In this document: positions 1 to 9,947 of the stretch, in pieces
How positions within the stretch are numbered: the first letter of the stretch is position 1
How the letters are laid out: the number at the start of each line of letters is the position of its first letter
Assembly (NCBI GenBank): GCA_900617975.1
Contig: UZAE01014350.1
Coordinates: 1-15,072, forward strand
Direction of reading: 5' to 3'
Length of the DNA: 15,072 nt
Source of the DNA: Rodentolepis nana
Lineage: Eukaryota; Platyhelminthes; Cestoda; Cyclophyllidea; Hymenolepididae
Notes under the pieces: model-generated
Seen by the model: only the letters and a program-made list of their open reading frames with translations
Databases searched by the model: none
Told to the model about the DNA's origin: nothing
Made by a program: the position numbers and the translations under genes

Positions 1-458
1 GTGGGAACTGAACTATGGCATTTCTTATAAGTCCAACAACAGTTGTCTTTGGGTGTTCTCTATTTAAGCATACTCTCATCTTCCCCGACCGTATCGATCC
101 TATCACTGCATTAAAATGTGGTCTATTTTTTGTTGAAATTCATATAATTTCATGAAACATGACTAGTTAACTTTATCTTTTATGCGCATTCAATTCTCAA
201 ATTTTAATATTTGCAATCTTTGGCATAGGCCTCGATTATCATGGGTTAATTTGTAGGTTCAGGCCGTGAGAAATGCCCCGACATATATACTCTTCTGGGA
301 AATTAAATAAATAATTAAATCAGAAGGCGCTAACTTTCATTCCATCGGACGCTTATTTCCCACTGTTCTAATTAGTGCGTTTTACAATGGGAGAGTTACG
401 TGCTTACTTGCTACTTATTTCCTAATAAGCGTCCTCTCAGTAATATTTCCTAACTCAG
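1..458. other. Non-coding sequence upstream of the first recognised exon
   Basis: AT-rich sequence with no coding segment that I can support on either strand. It is most likely the end of an upstream intron, because the exon after it begins at a splice acceptor rather than at a start codon. The last 30 bases hold a pyrimidine-rich stretch and a branch-like ctaac just before cag at 456-458. No promoter element can be supported. Confidence 0.5.
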
Positions 459-1031
459 GACGAAAGCAAAGCAATCAGGATTTCTAGCCTTCCACTTTCC
501 ACGTGCATCCCCTTCTTCAAATGGACGGTCAAGTTCAGGCATTGGAAAATCTGCATCTTCAACCATGTCAAGCTCAACCACCAATGGATCCACTAAGAAT
601 TCCACCAATTCTATGAGACCTGGAGGTCTAACAGATGAAGATAGACGCCTCTTGGCTCAGCTCTGGTCCCAAATGGAACCCTCTGGTGATAGCCCACCGC
701 CCCCTCCTAAGCCTCCCCTTTCCCTGGAATCTCCAAGATGGAGTGCTGGCGAATCTTTGGCAGATTTACCCCCCAGTCCATTCAGTGATTGCACTGAACC
801 TGGGTACACTAACGTTCGGGCAGATGCCAAATTGAACGCTTACCTTCGCTCTCTTGCTGAAGCTATTCAAATAATTCCCGCAAATTGTCAAATGGAAGAG
901 TCTATTTACTCAACTATCGATAGTCCGGGATCTGTTTCACCACCGACGAAAGGCTTTCAATCTCCACCTCCTCCACCACCACCACCACCTCAACTACCCT
1001 CGAGAAATGTACCCAGATCATCGAATGGATG
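459..1031 (+). CDS. Exon 1 (internal) of an unrecognised Ser/Pro-rich scaffold-like protein
   Basis: The open frame runs from 454 (stop at 451-453) to a stop at 1033-1035. The favoured acceptor is tttcctaactcag ending at 458; tttctag ending at 487 is an alternative. The donor is GATG|GTAAAT at 1032, leaving phase 2. An ATG at 565 is in frame, but the frame is open and equally Ser-rich before it, so I read this as an internal exon. The product starts with a Ser/Thr/Asn-rich stretch, then LTDEDRRLLAQLWSQMEP (about 590-700, perhaps a short amphipathic helix), PPPPPKPP, SLADLPPSPFSD, a Leu/Ala-rich stretch KLNAYLRSLAEAI, the tyrosine motif ESIYSTIDSPG and a run of nine prolines (about 964-990). 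Poly-Pro blocks of this kind bind SH3, WW, EVH1 or profilin domains, and the Tyr motif could be phosphorylated; both roles are inferred. No catalytic domain is visible. Membership of a known family is not established. Confidence 0.72.
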
Positions 1032-1703
1032 GTAAATTTTGGCATTGTGCTCTTTTCTTTTGTCATTTTCTCATGCTTGAAGGCGTCCTCACACATGCTA
1101 GTTGTATGGTGCTTGTGTTTGCCACATACCATTTTATGCGGAATGTTGTTCTCATTGGCTCCTAGAATTCGTGCGCAGAGCGAATTTTGAGAGAAAGAGA
1201 TAAGCTCTACTGGAGTGCACACTTGGTTTCTTGCTAAAGTTGCGTGCTGTACTATGTTGTTGGCCTGGCCTTATCGAGATGTATCCAGGTATCACTATCA
1301 TAGTTGACTGACTAACCAATTGGACAGTGAATTCAACTTCTCTATAATATGCCTCTTTTTGATCTCTACAGCTTTGACTTTATACGCGGCTTAGGCTGTT
1401 TCTGCATTGTCCCAACTTGGGCATCTACAATCTCCCAAAGGTCTGGATTCGATTTCTACTTACACTAATATGCTTTTGCAAATAATATTAAACCTGCCAA
1501 TGCTTACAAGAAGCTATTAAACATTGCAAAATTATCAACAGCATTGATCACATTTTCCAAAAGGACTGACTGAATCTTGGTGATATAAAAAAATATTTAA
1601 TTTCCCCTTACGAAATACTCTCGAGTACTAAGCTAAATCCTCTAACTTAAATTTATTTTCCATTCAGATTTCTAGCTTTGACTTTGCAATTCGCTCATTT
1701 TAG
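1032..1703 (+). other. Intron 1 of the host gene
   Basis: A 672-bp intron from GTAAAT at 1032 to the acceptor ttcgctcattttag at 1703. Two other AGs lie just upstream, ending at 1667 and 1675. The one at 1667 would create TGA at the junction and the one at 1675 gives the wrong phase, so 1703 is the only choice of the three that keeps the frame open. No repeat or RNA gene is visible inside. Confidence 0.6.
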
Positions 1704-2040
1704 TCTTAATTTGGAAACCCTAAACCTTCCACATGCTGACGACTCAGATGCAAGTGAGAAGGAGAACGAGGAACTTCAAGCTGAGAGTGAAATAAAGAGC
1801 CAAGTTCGAATCCTGCGGCCTACTTCATATGTGTGCTCTCTGAATTCGAAATCAGCGCCACCGCCACCTCCACCACCAAAAGAGTCACCGAAGCAGATCC
1901 AATCCACATCTTCGGGAAGTGGACATTACCGGGGTCCTCTTGGCAAGTCTCGCAGCGTCGATCATACTGATGCATACGAGATGGAGAACGATGCGAGCAA
2001 TGGTTGCTCGGCCAGTGAAACCTGGAAGCCTCTTGACTCG
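1704..2040 (+). CDS. Exon 2 of the unrecognised Ser/Pro-rich protein
   Basis: The acceptor ends at 1703 and the donor is CTCG|GTTAGT at 2041. The first base completes a split codon from exon 1 (TG+T, Cys), then 112 codons follow and end in phase 0. The product opens LNLETLNLPHADDSDASEKE, an acidic stretch that continues through EENEELQAESE-like residues. Next come a basic segment VRILRPTSYV, a block of seven prolines (PPPPPPPKESP), a Ser/Gly stretch, GPLGKSRSVDHTDAYEME (a possible phospho-Ser site after Arg, and an acidic Tyr site) and a Trp-containing end, SETWKPLDS. The charge pattern, poly-Pro and lack of hydrophobic segments match exon 1 and suggest a disordered part of a cytoplasmic adaptor. 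Function is inferred from composition only; no domain family is recognised. Confidence 0.72.
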
Positions 2041-2228
2041 GTTAGTTAATTAATTTATTTATTTCGATAATTCTGGGTACTGAAAGGGTACTTTATAAAT
2101 TAAAAGTTAACTCCACAAGCAAACTTGTAAATCAACAAAATAACGAATAATTGTGATTAATTGTTCGAATAATGGTTGATAAGACTTGTAAGCTATGGTC
2201 CTCAAATTTCATATTAACTAGGGAAATA

Positions 2229-2556
2229 TTTATCTCAATTAGCAGGCGTTTTGATGGTCACCATTAGCTCTTTAGTTGACTTTGGTTTTCACAGAGAGGA
2301 GGAGGAACATCAATGTGACGAAAAGTCGAGAGGGGGGCAGAATAATGATTTACAGTTGTGAAAGAGACAGACAGACAGACACAAAGGTCGTTGAAAGGTA
2401 AGATGAGTACTGTGGAAGGGGTTGAATATGACATACAGTGAGGGGGGGGGGTGATGGTAGTTTGAAGTCAGAAGCAGTTACCGATCAATGGACTTTTTGT
2501 GCCGTATGAGTATACGTTGCCCAGGGTGTACCACGTGGTGGAGGTAAATCTATCGC
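2229..2556 (-). mobile_element. Short interspersed element, copy 1 (nearly full length)
   Basis: Read on the minus strand, this copy starts at GCGATAGATTTACC and ends in the LINE-like 3' tail with a TAAATA-type terminus. It shares with copies 2 and 3 the block tgagtatacgttgccca (2507-2523), a gtgagtactgt-like segment, a (GACA)n tract and the tail around 2240-2310. It lacks the first bases (GGGGT...) present in the two copies with clean ends. A degenerate direct repeat, aaatatttatc against aaatatatcatc, flanks it, but the left half overlaps the element's own tail. Internal runs of 10 G (2442-2451) and GACA repeats lie at the same places as in other copies. I see no convincing A or B box. Confidence 0.75.
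2442..2451. repeat. G run (10) inside short element copy 1
   Basis: Ten G within the element, in the region that in copy 3 reads agtggggtcatgg, so a short ancestral G stretch has expanded here. Confidence 0.85.
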
Positions 2557-2895
2557 AAAATATATCATCTCTCCACTGTTTACTGTTTTTTGACATTTAT
2601 GCACGAAAACATTGACCATAGCGTTGGCAAATAGACGTGTAATTTGCTTTAGAGAACAACATAACACCTTTTTCCAGATAACAGATAGACGTAAACAATG
2701 GGCTCGCATTGATTTTTTTTCTAGTTACCGCGCAATTTCTTGTCGCCAACATCAATTAAAGTACATGGACAATTGGGGCCACAAAATGACAAATAGATTG
2801 CGAAATTACTTGAAATCATAATTCTGAGATTCATTGGTTAAGATCCACTTTGCGGTGGAACAGAAATTTAGTTTCCAAGATTGGCTCCAAGAAAT

Positions 2896-3199
2896 TTATT
2901 TATGCCAAGTGGCAGGCTTTATGACAGTTATCATTAGTCCTTTAATTGAATTTGAGTTTCATTGAGGGAGGAACACCAAAGTCATACAAGTGGTGAAGTG
3001 GGAACAGAAGAGTGAGTCACAGATGTAAAAGACACAGACAGACAGATACAAAGTTAGAGACAAAGGTAAGGTGAGGTGAGTACTGTGTAAGTGGTCGAAT
3101 ATGGTATAGAGGCGGGTCGTGGTTTGTGGACTTTTTTTGCTGCATGAGTATACGTTGCCCAAGGTCCACTATGTGGGGGTAACTCTATCGCGTACCCCT
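2896..3199 (-). mobile_element. Short interspersed element, copy 2 (full length, TSD-bounded)
   Basis: A 304-bp minus-strand copy. It is flanked by ggctccaagaaat (2883-2895) and ggttccaataaat (3200-3212), 11 of 13 bases identical, read as the target-site duplication. The 5' end is AGGGGTACGCGATAGAGTTACC-like and the 3' end TGCCACTTGGCATAAATAA-like. The conserved block tgagtatacgttgccca lies at 3145-3161, a GACA tract near 3032-3047 and the LINE-like tail at about 2905-2975. There is no long open frame common to all copies. TSDs plus a simple AT-rich 3' terminus indicate target-primed reverse transcription, so the element is non-autonomous and retroposed. Confidence 0.8.
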
Positions 3200-3382
3200 G
3201 GTTCCAATAAATGAAACAGCCGAGAGATGAAAAGCATCCCGAGGTTAATTTATGGGAAGAAAAATTTAAAAGTATTTGTTTGCCTTATTTTTTGCCAATT
3301 CATATTTTGATAATCACAGCCACTACACATTCCTTCACTCCTGTTATCAAAATACGTTTTGAGTATTATTACTAATATTATT

Positions 3383-4120
3383 TCAAATGGCAGGCCTTAT
3401 GGTATCTATCAGTAGCCACTTATTTGACTTCGGCTTTCGCAAGGGGGGGGGGGTAGGAACATATGTATAGGCTTTAGGACAGTTGATAGTAGTTCATTAG
3501 TTGTCTTTTGGCTTCCCAGTATCATTGGGTTTCTGTCGCTGTCTTTTGGGCTGGACACCGAATCAGGTGGGTCTTCTCCATTTCCTCCTGTAGGTCACGT
3601 AGGAGGCATGTTGGTTGAGCGCATATGCCTGTTCTGTGAAGGTGCTTCATCAGCAATCGTGTCCGGTATGTAGTCAAAACTGTATGGAGCTTCGATTTCT
3701 CTCCAGTTGGTTATGTTGAAGAGTGCCATTGTCCACTGCTTCTTCTTCGTTCGGGCTTTAAGTTTATTGCACCTTAAAGTCTTGATTTCTCTTTTGATTA
3801 TGGTCTTCATTGTGTCGAAAGACATTGGGCGACATCGGCTGGTCTATGCCTCGCAAAATTGTAGTCCCCTTCTTAACAAGTGTGTCAGCGCACTCATTGC
3901 CTATAATGCCACAGTGTCCAGTGAACCATTGAAGAACTAGTGTTTTGTTTTTTCTTTCAGTAACTGATACAGTTTTTTACATTTGTGTATCTCGGCTGTT
4001 TTGGGTGATTCTCTGTGGACTTCGAATCATAATGCCTAAAAATCTCGATAACAGGTATCCATTTTCATCTATACAGACTGAGCTTCCAGTTTCGGTCATC
4101 CACTGTTCCTCTCGACTTGC
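3383..4120 (-). mobile_element. LINE fragment A: decayed RNase H and C-terminal CCHC domain
   Basis: A minus-strand, 5'-truncated remnant of an I/Jockey-type non-LTR retrotransposon. Reading from 4120 down: a possible RNase H remnant, then at about 3935-3880 the clear motif LVLQWFTGHCGIIGNECAD, matching the last type I RNase H motif (QWIPGHCGIxGNExAD). A linker region KARTKKKQWTMAL follows (about 3760-3718), then ITNWREIEAP. After a frameshift comes HLHRTGICAQPTCLL...EEMEKTHLIRCPA, the LINE C-terminal zinc knuckle, in which the second Cys is replaced by Arg. A stop interrupts the QRYWEAR-like motif (about 3520). Both domains serve reverse transcription and integration in live elements; this copy is dead, with frameshifts, a likely small tandem insertion and a stop. 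Its 3' end (about 3383-3460) is a TAA-rich tail joined to the segment shared with the short elements. The left boundary is less certain than the right half. Confidence 0.85.
3443..3453. repeat. G run (11) in the 3' segment of LINE fragment A
   Basis: Eleven G directly before taggaacat. The short elements have gggggaggaacat at the equivalent place, which helps show that the two element types share this segment. Confidence 0.85.
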
Positions 4121-4379
4121 GCGGGTGTGCTTCAGCTTAGAGGCTGTTGCTTCTATCAAAATTGGGGTTGATGAAGTATTGAAAGATCTTATTTGACGTG
4201 ATTAAAAACTGGTATAGTCGATGACTAGCTCATTAATGACAATGAGGATAGGAAAGCAGTCTTCGGTTTTTTTCTATTTATTAATTGGCACATATAGCCG
4301 AGGACTGGTGGAAATGCATTTATCAAATAATTCACACATTCTGGAATAATATGTAAAGTAATGCCTTCTTTACGTACAG

Positions 4380-4505
4380 GCCACCCTACTAAACCAACTG
4401 GTCCTTACTCTCACCCCTCCCAACGTTGATCCTCTGAGTGATGCATCGATGCAAGGCGAAGTGCTTAACGCCGTTCAACGGATGCAGAATGGAGTTTATA
4501 AAGAG
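4380..4505 (+). CDS. Exon 3 (42 codons, phase 0-0) of the unrecognised Ser/Pro-rich protein
   Basis: This exon is too short to stand out by length but is supported by splice signals: acceptor ttctttacgtacag ending at 4379, 126 bp without a stop, donor AAAGAG|GTTTGT at 4506. Both ends are phase 0, matching exon 2 before it and exons 4 and 5 after it. The product runs ATLLNQLVLTLTPPNVDPLS then DASMQGEVLNAVQRMQNGVY and KE. It looks like two short amphipathic helices around a TPPN turn, a more ordered composition than the flanking poly-Pro parts, so it may be a peptide-binding or dimerisation helix. That role is inference. Its length is a multiple of three, so skipping would keep the frame. Base composition is clearly richer in G+C than the intron on either side. 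Family not recognised. Confidence 0.68.
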
Positions 4506-4604
4506 GTTTGTTAGTGACATCATGTGATATCGATTAATTGGCAACTCATTTGAAATTTTCACACTGATTTCGATGCTATTTCCTATTGCCTTTTTAATCA
4601 AGAC

Positions 4605-4627
4605 AGTGTGTGTGGGTGTGTGTGTTG
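4605..4627. repeat. (TG)n-rich microsatellite
   Basis: The tract reads gtgtgtgtgggtgtgtgtgt, a slightly interrupted TG repeat inside intron 3. No function is implied. Confidence 0.8.
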
Positions 4628-5760
4628 TCCGCAAAATATGCACCAATCGTTACTTGATACAAGTGCAGTCAAAAGTTAACCTGATTTGTAAAATGTGGGC
4701 CTGATTTTCGGCAAAACGATCCAGCTTTCTTAGTTACCTTTTGTGTATATTCATTTTTCGTTTTTATTTGATGTCTTCTTAATCAGACCATGGATTTTTC
4801 AATAAGTTCACCTATTTGGAGTCATTTATAGTAGACATCCATTTTCAAGGGTGTGGGAATAATTCAAAATACTAAAAAAGTATTATAATTCACTATATTT
4901 GGATTTTGGAATCTTGTTTAAAATGATCGTCTTAGCCAATAACAGGCTCCTGGTTTTAGTTGAGACATCAACTCACGTCTTCCCGTATGTAGCTCTTAAT
5001 ACAATTAGTTTTGTAGTGAGATTAAGAAAGGAAATGGTGGATAATTTTTTTCCAAAAATTTCAGTGAAACCTGACCTTTTCGGAGGGAAAATGTTGTTTT
5101 TTTGCCAAACTGTTCTTTGTATTTTTAAGGTTGAAAAAAGAACTAGTATTTTCAATCTCCATGTTCGCAAAAAATGTATTTCAGTAATGTTACTTTATCT
5201 ATACAAACGGATACTCTGAAATGGAGTAAAAACGTGTGGCAAGATCGAAATTCTTGATTGATCAAAAAATGTACCGAAATTACTTCATCTACTTTTTCAT
5301 TGATCCAACTACTTACAAAGCTCATCTATCCGGAAGTCGTGTAACGATCCGCTTCTTAATTAGCGCTCTATTTAGCATTTTAGTGATAAATTTTGTGACC
5401 TCAAATTTTAAAGTACAAAGACCAAAGGAGCATATATGCACCTACTCTCTTTTAGGCGAAAACATTAAGTAATTGGCTGTACCTAGGGCATGAAAATTTA
5501 AAAATGCAGAACTCCACTCTGACCTACTGGATAAGAAAAATTGATTGGCTTGAAATAATTAACCACTCCCTTAAATCGATTGGCTGATAAACTGTTTTGT
5601 AATGCATGGGCCGATTCCTGACATTTGGCTGCCGAAAGTAAGGGCAAGACGTAGTGAACAATGACCCTTAAGTAAAAGACAGATAGTTTAATATAGTTAG
5701 TGTTCAATAGAAAGTACGAACATCTCGCAATTCTGATTTTATGCTCTTCCAGCATTCCCT

Positions 5761-5771
5761 CCCCCCCCCCC
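5761..5771. repeat. C run (11) inside intron 3
   Basis: Eleven consecutive C on the + strand, preceded by a pyrimidine-rich attccct. It is one of only two C-oriented runs in the window; the other is at 13710-13719. Confidence 0.9.
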
Positions 5772-6289
5772 AATAACCTATAGTATCGCTCAGGTATTAA
5801 TTGCATTATTTCGACATTGGAGTGTGCGTTTTCAGATATGAGTAAGAACTAGCTAAATTTCCTCTATCCGATTACATAGTTTTATTTCGAATCCGCCTAA
5901 TAATATCATTTGTTTTATTGAAGTTTCCAAGGTTCTTTCATATGTAATTGATTTAGCATGCAGCCTATGGACTGTACTTATTGGTTTGATCAAAAGAGTG
6001 TCATTTATTGTTTCGCTTTTCGATAACCAGCGGCATCTGCGATTTTAAACGCAGACTCTAGAGCCAAGTGTTATTGCCATTTCGCACAACGCACTTTCCC
6101 TAATTTCTCTCCCAAGTAGTCTAGTCATCGCTTCATAGAGGGCTTTCGGAACTGCGTTAGACTTCCTCGTTTACATACCCAAAATGCGAACACAGCTCCG
6201 TTCACATGTTTTGTGATTAATGATCATTTTATAAGTACACACATTTGGATGCTTTCATGTTGCTGGTTCATTCATGAAATGGAGGAGGT

Positions 6290-6300
6290 GGGGGGGGGGG
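6290..6300. repeat. G run (11) after a GGA-rich stretch
   Basis: Eleven G follow ggaggaggt. The ggagg context resembles the G-run flanks inside the short interspersed elements, but no further similarity to that family is visible on either side, so I do not call a copy here. Confidence 0.85.
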
Positions 6301-7805
6301 AGAGAACTTCAACCATCAGTCAACAGCAGCGGTAGTTCGGGTTATGACCCCGTAATGATGACTACGTACAACTGAAAGCAAACAGGAAATACATTTGTGG
6401 GTTCGTGAAAAGATGTTAAATATCGGTGTCCCAATCGGGTGTTCGGGTTTCGACATCCTGATAAAGAAACTAGAGGTTTTATGGAAGATTAAAATTGAAT
6501 AACAGGCCTCCATTTGCAGATACTTTTGATCATAGGCGCTTTCTTGAACCCTAAAAATAACGTTTAAAGGGTACTGAAGTTGGCGAGATAGAGCAGCGTA
6601 TTACACAAAACCTGGAGTTCGCATTTACATGGCGAGAAATTAATTTCTAAATGACTACACCGCAGATATCATTCATTTGGTGTGTTTGGATTAGCGAATC
6701 CCATTGTTACTATTGTAGTACACATTCATTTATTAAGTTTTAATAATGAGAAAACATCTGGAAAATGAGAACTGCAAACGAAAGTAGGAAAGCACGAAAC
6801 TGGTTTTTGGGATCAAGAAGCACATGGAGAGTCTCACTTCATTTGAATCGAACTAATCCTGAGTTATTCATTGTCTTTGTAATATCCTACTATTCGAATT
6901 TCGCGAGTAGTCTACCAGGATTTTTGGTCAAAATTTATGCCCTTGAAATGATGTTATTTCATTCCATGGTTGATTGCGATACCTCCACGTATTTACATCA
7001 ATTTGAAGAGGCTGAAACTGGAAGAGATAAATAGTTCTGAGGCATCTAAATTGGCTATCGGGAAAAATAATCTTTTTAAAGAGCACAATAACCCGTGAAC
7101 TGATCTTGAAGTTTGGATTGTGAGCTGATCCTAGCAACCATAAGTTGTCATTCTGTTGAAGTTAGAAATTAGAGAAAATTAGCCACTTTCAATGACATTA
7201 CCATAATTCAAATCTATTCGAACTCTCATGAATAAGTCTTTTAAGACTATCTTGTCCTTTGTTCTGTTTAGACTATGTTAATTATTTCGATATTTTATTC
7301 AATTTTCCAATGACTTTTGTTCTCACACCTAACTACCTCAGACAATAGTTAATTTTGTTTAAGTAATTAGTCGCCTCTATTTTCTCATCAATATTAATTA
7401 ATAGAAAAGGCCCTTAATATGATTGGTTAAGGAAGTCCTCTGTCTATTAAGGTATGTTTGATGATGATTACTCACCTTGAGAACTTCGAGTAACGTTAAT
7501 TATCCAGTGATTATTGTATAACTGTGCGAATTATTAATGCAATTTGAAGCGTTATTAATAAGTTATGGCATAAGCACAATTCCGATAATGAGAGAAAGAG
7601 AAATAACCTTGTCAAGGTCAATATCATGGCCGATTTTTAAATTTTAAACTCAATAAATTAAACAATTAGGAAAATTAAATGATTGCAAAGCAAGTGAACC
7701 TGAAAATCGGTAAAACAACTCTAATCGAAATGGGAAAAACTTAACCGAAACAAAAGATTCCTCCATTTGCTTGCAGAAATTATTTCGTAGTTAGAGGAGG
7801 TAGGT

Positions 7806-7837
7806 GGGGGGGGGGGGGGGGGGGGGGGGGTGTTTTN
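7806..7837. repeat. 25-G run with an ambiguous base just after it
   Basis: The run 7806-7830 is 25 consecutive G, followed by tgtttt and an N at 7837. It is the only ambiguous base in the window and by far the longest run. The length and the N suggest polymerase slippage or a low-quality consensus, so the true length is uncertain. The run could form a G-quadruplex on the + strand. Confidence 0.9.
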
Positions 7838-9021
7838 GGAGGGGTATTTTTCACCATGTCAATATCTTGGTCGAATTTTAAAATTTTGTTTTTAGATTTC
7901 CGTCTGGAATGTCATTGTCAATATTCGGTTAGATGGTTGATCATATTTCTCTTAATCCTCTCCACTTGTTAATTTCAATGACGATTAAATAAGAATTTCC
8001 ATGATATTGAAAGAGCCCTATAAAAATAATACTGTGGACTATTTGAATACTGGAGAACTGGACTTGCCAAACAAATTATCCTTAACCTAAAAATTGAGGA
8101 AATTATTATTTTATTTTGCACTTTAATAAAATTTTGGCATCTCATGTTTGGCTATTAGGCAGTTAGCACAGTCTACTAATAGACTAAAACTATTAGACAT
8201 AAAGAAAAAAATTTAATGGACAACTTTCTAATATGTTTCGAATTTTAGTGGCGTTTTGTTTTATTCATTATAGTTGATACAATATTTAAAGAGATTAAAA
8301 AATATCGATTTCAATTTGTGCGACTAAAAAAATCTAAAATCAATTTTTATTAAATAGTAAAAAATATTAATTCACTTAAATTTCATTTCTTCTGACCTTG
8401 AAATTAATCACGGGAAAAGTATTGGATGACTTCGATTCTTTTAGTGAATCTTGAATGGAATTGAATTGTTAAACCGATGCTTTGAAGAAATGAAATCTTT
8501 TACGAAGAAGGAGCATATGTATATATGCGGCAGCTGGGGAAAAGAACTTACTCTGAAAATCGAGTTAGTGAAGACTGGGTTTTTCTTTGCCTAAACTACC
8601 TTTGAGAAGTGGAAGATAGTGATCCTGACGATGATTTCTTGTAGTAGTGTGCTCTGCTTTATCTGCAAAATGTCGAAGAATAATCGGCCGACAGAGTTGA
8701 ACAATATGCGAAAGATTTTATCCTACTTCTTCACTTACTTTTAGTGTTAGAAATGATTCAATGGTTCGAGGAAAGCTTTATTAATTCATTATAGGGACTC
8801 AAGACGTTTTGCCACGTAGAGCTTGTGGTCCTTAATATCGCCTTGAAGTCATTCATCATTGAAAGCAAAGAGTTAATTCCCTTTTTATGTAATTTAATTC
8901 ATTACATGCAGTAATTCTGTCCTTGACATTTTTGCTTTCATGAAAACGTTTAAAATCTTCAATAGAGTATAAGGTATTTGGGGTTAAATTTGGCGGAATA
9001 ATACTTGATTCTTTTCTCCAG

Positions 9022-9313
9022 TTGTGTTAAATGCGTTTTGGAGAAAATCTGCCATTCACGAGTGTTGGAGCACATTGGCATCACAATTCCGGCTTTGTCG
9101 CCTCATGTAAACGAGTGCTTCAGCCTCTACGCGTTATGCTTGCACTCAATGGAGACATTCATTGCAACAAGCTCTTACAAGCGTAGCAGAGGTCATCTTC
9201 TCACGGAAAAGAACCTCTAAAATTGTCTGTCAATGGCAAAGGAACCTCTAAGCCAAGTGGAACATCAATCCTTAGGAGCACAAACAATCTGGCTCTTTAC
9301 GATGAGAAAATAA
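9022..9313 (+). other. Possible stray terminal exon with poly(A) signal; function unknown
   Basis: A strong acceptor-like string, ttgattcttttctccag, ends at 9021. From 9023 the frame is open to a stop at 9218-9220, giving about 65 codons that begin CVKCVLEKICHSRVLEHIGI and include ECFSLYALCLHSMETF. A canonical AATAAA lies at about 9308. Composition is less AT-rich than the surroundings. It does not join exon 3: entering in phase 0 gives a stop at the third codon. It could therefore be a terminal exon of another transcript, a stop-containing (poison) exon, a decayed retrocopy, or chance. I do not recognise the peptide. Confidence 0.25.
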
Positions 9314-9470
9314 AGTTTTTTTTGCCAAGATAAAAAAACATTGCACACTGAATAAGAGAGCAGCCATTGATTGATGGTAGGCATGGCGTTGACAGAATTC
9401 GCTCCTCCCTTCCTTCCACACCTCCTCATAAAAGATGTGAATATGGTTGTCAGTTAATTATTTGCGTCTC

Positions 9471-9713
9471 TACCAGCCCCAATGTTTAGCCTCCAAATCT
9501 CCCTCCTGGGTCTAAATCCGCCACTCTGTTAGGCATTTAGCGTCGCTAGTGATTTCGCCAATGGCGATCTGGATGGTGGCAGTTTTTGCACACTTCCCAA
9601 GGAAAGAAAACAATAGTCCTATTGTATGTTCCGGCCGGAAGTTAATGGGAAGCATTTTGAGTAATCTAATTTTCGAAAAGTCGGCATTTGATTTGATGGT
9701 TACCAGCCCCAAT
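9471..9713. repeat. 13-bp direct repeat bracketing a 217-bp segment
   Basis: The string taccagccccaat occurs at 9471-9483 and again at 9701-9713. Thirteen identical bases this close, flanking a segment that is richer in G+C than the intron, look like a target-site duplication around an inserted element (9484-9700). The inside contains a frame open on the minus strand (TIKSNADFSKIRLLKMLPIN) and one open on the plus strand, neither recognised. No terminal inverted repeats or A-rich tail are obvious, so the class of the insert is undetermined. Confidence 0.4.
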
Positions 9714-9947
9714 TTCTTTGTCCTGAAGAGACTCTCGGATAGAACATATCAAAATCGAATTTCGAAGAAATCATGGAGAATATCATAGGGTAATCTTAAC
9801 TTGACTTGATTTTCTCAGCAATAAAAGTACAGTATATAGTCATGTATTCACTGATCATTTATACAAAGTTCTAAAGTTTGAAATGTACAACTCGGACTGG
9901 CAAAAATTTAAACAAAATTTACTCCCTGTATTTTTTACCTTTCATAG

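Larger units (their letters stand above)
2041..4379 (+). other. Intron 2 of the host gene, loaded with retroelements
   Basis: A 2.34-kb intron from GTTAGT at 2041 to tacgtacag at 4379. More than half is retroelement: two short interspersed elements (2229-2556 and 2896-3199) and one LINE fragment (about 3383-4120), all on the minus strand. Between them (2557-2882 and 3213-3380) and from about 4200 to the acceptor the sequence is AT-rich, with no coding signal I can support. Confidence 0.6.
4506..9947 (+). other. Intron 3 of the host gene (5.4 kb)
   Basis: A long intron from GTTTGT to ttttttacctttcatag at 9947. It is AT-rich and mostly featureless: 4506-5750, 5775-7800 and 7840-9000 hold no gene, RNA or repeat copy I can support. 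Exceptions are a TG tract (about 4605-4627), C/G runs (5761-5771, 6290-6300, 7806-7830), a possible stray terminal exon (9022-9313) and a 13-bp direct repeat around a 217-bp segment (9471-9713). Open frames of 60-106 codons here have low-complexity, intron-like composition and no splice signals at useful positions. Confidence 0.55.

Noticed and set aside
565..1035. Taking 565-1035 as a complete 156-codon gene
   Set aside because: The frame is open and similar in composition upstream of the ATG, the stop lies right after a good donor GTAAAT, and splicing to 1704 continues the same kind of protein.
2366..3048. Regularly spaced repeats that could suggest an array
   Set aside because: The gacagacagaca tracts are short microsatellites inside two copies of the same retroelement; there are no spacers of uniform length, so this is not a CRISPR-like array.
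4899..5472. Open frames of 78 and 106 codons in intron 3
   Set aside because: AT-driven composition (Phe, Lys, Ile, Leu), an open frame also on the opposite strand, no splice or start context, and no recognisable motif.
6304..6375. Coding-like run LQPSVNSSGSSGYDPVMM
   Set aside because: It follows a G run with no acceptor, ends in a stop after 22 codons and cannot connect to the phase-0 exons on either side.
8576..8648. VEDSDPDDDFL peptide resembling the acidic start of some piggyBac-like transposases
   Set aside because: Only about 11 residues between stops, with no inverted repeats, TTAA duplication or other transposase motif nearby.
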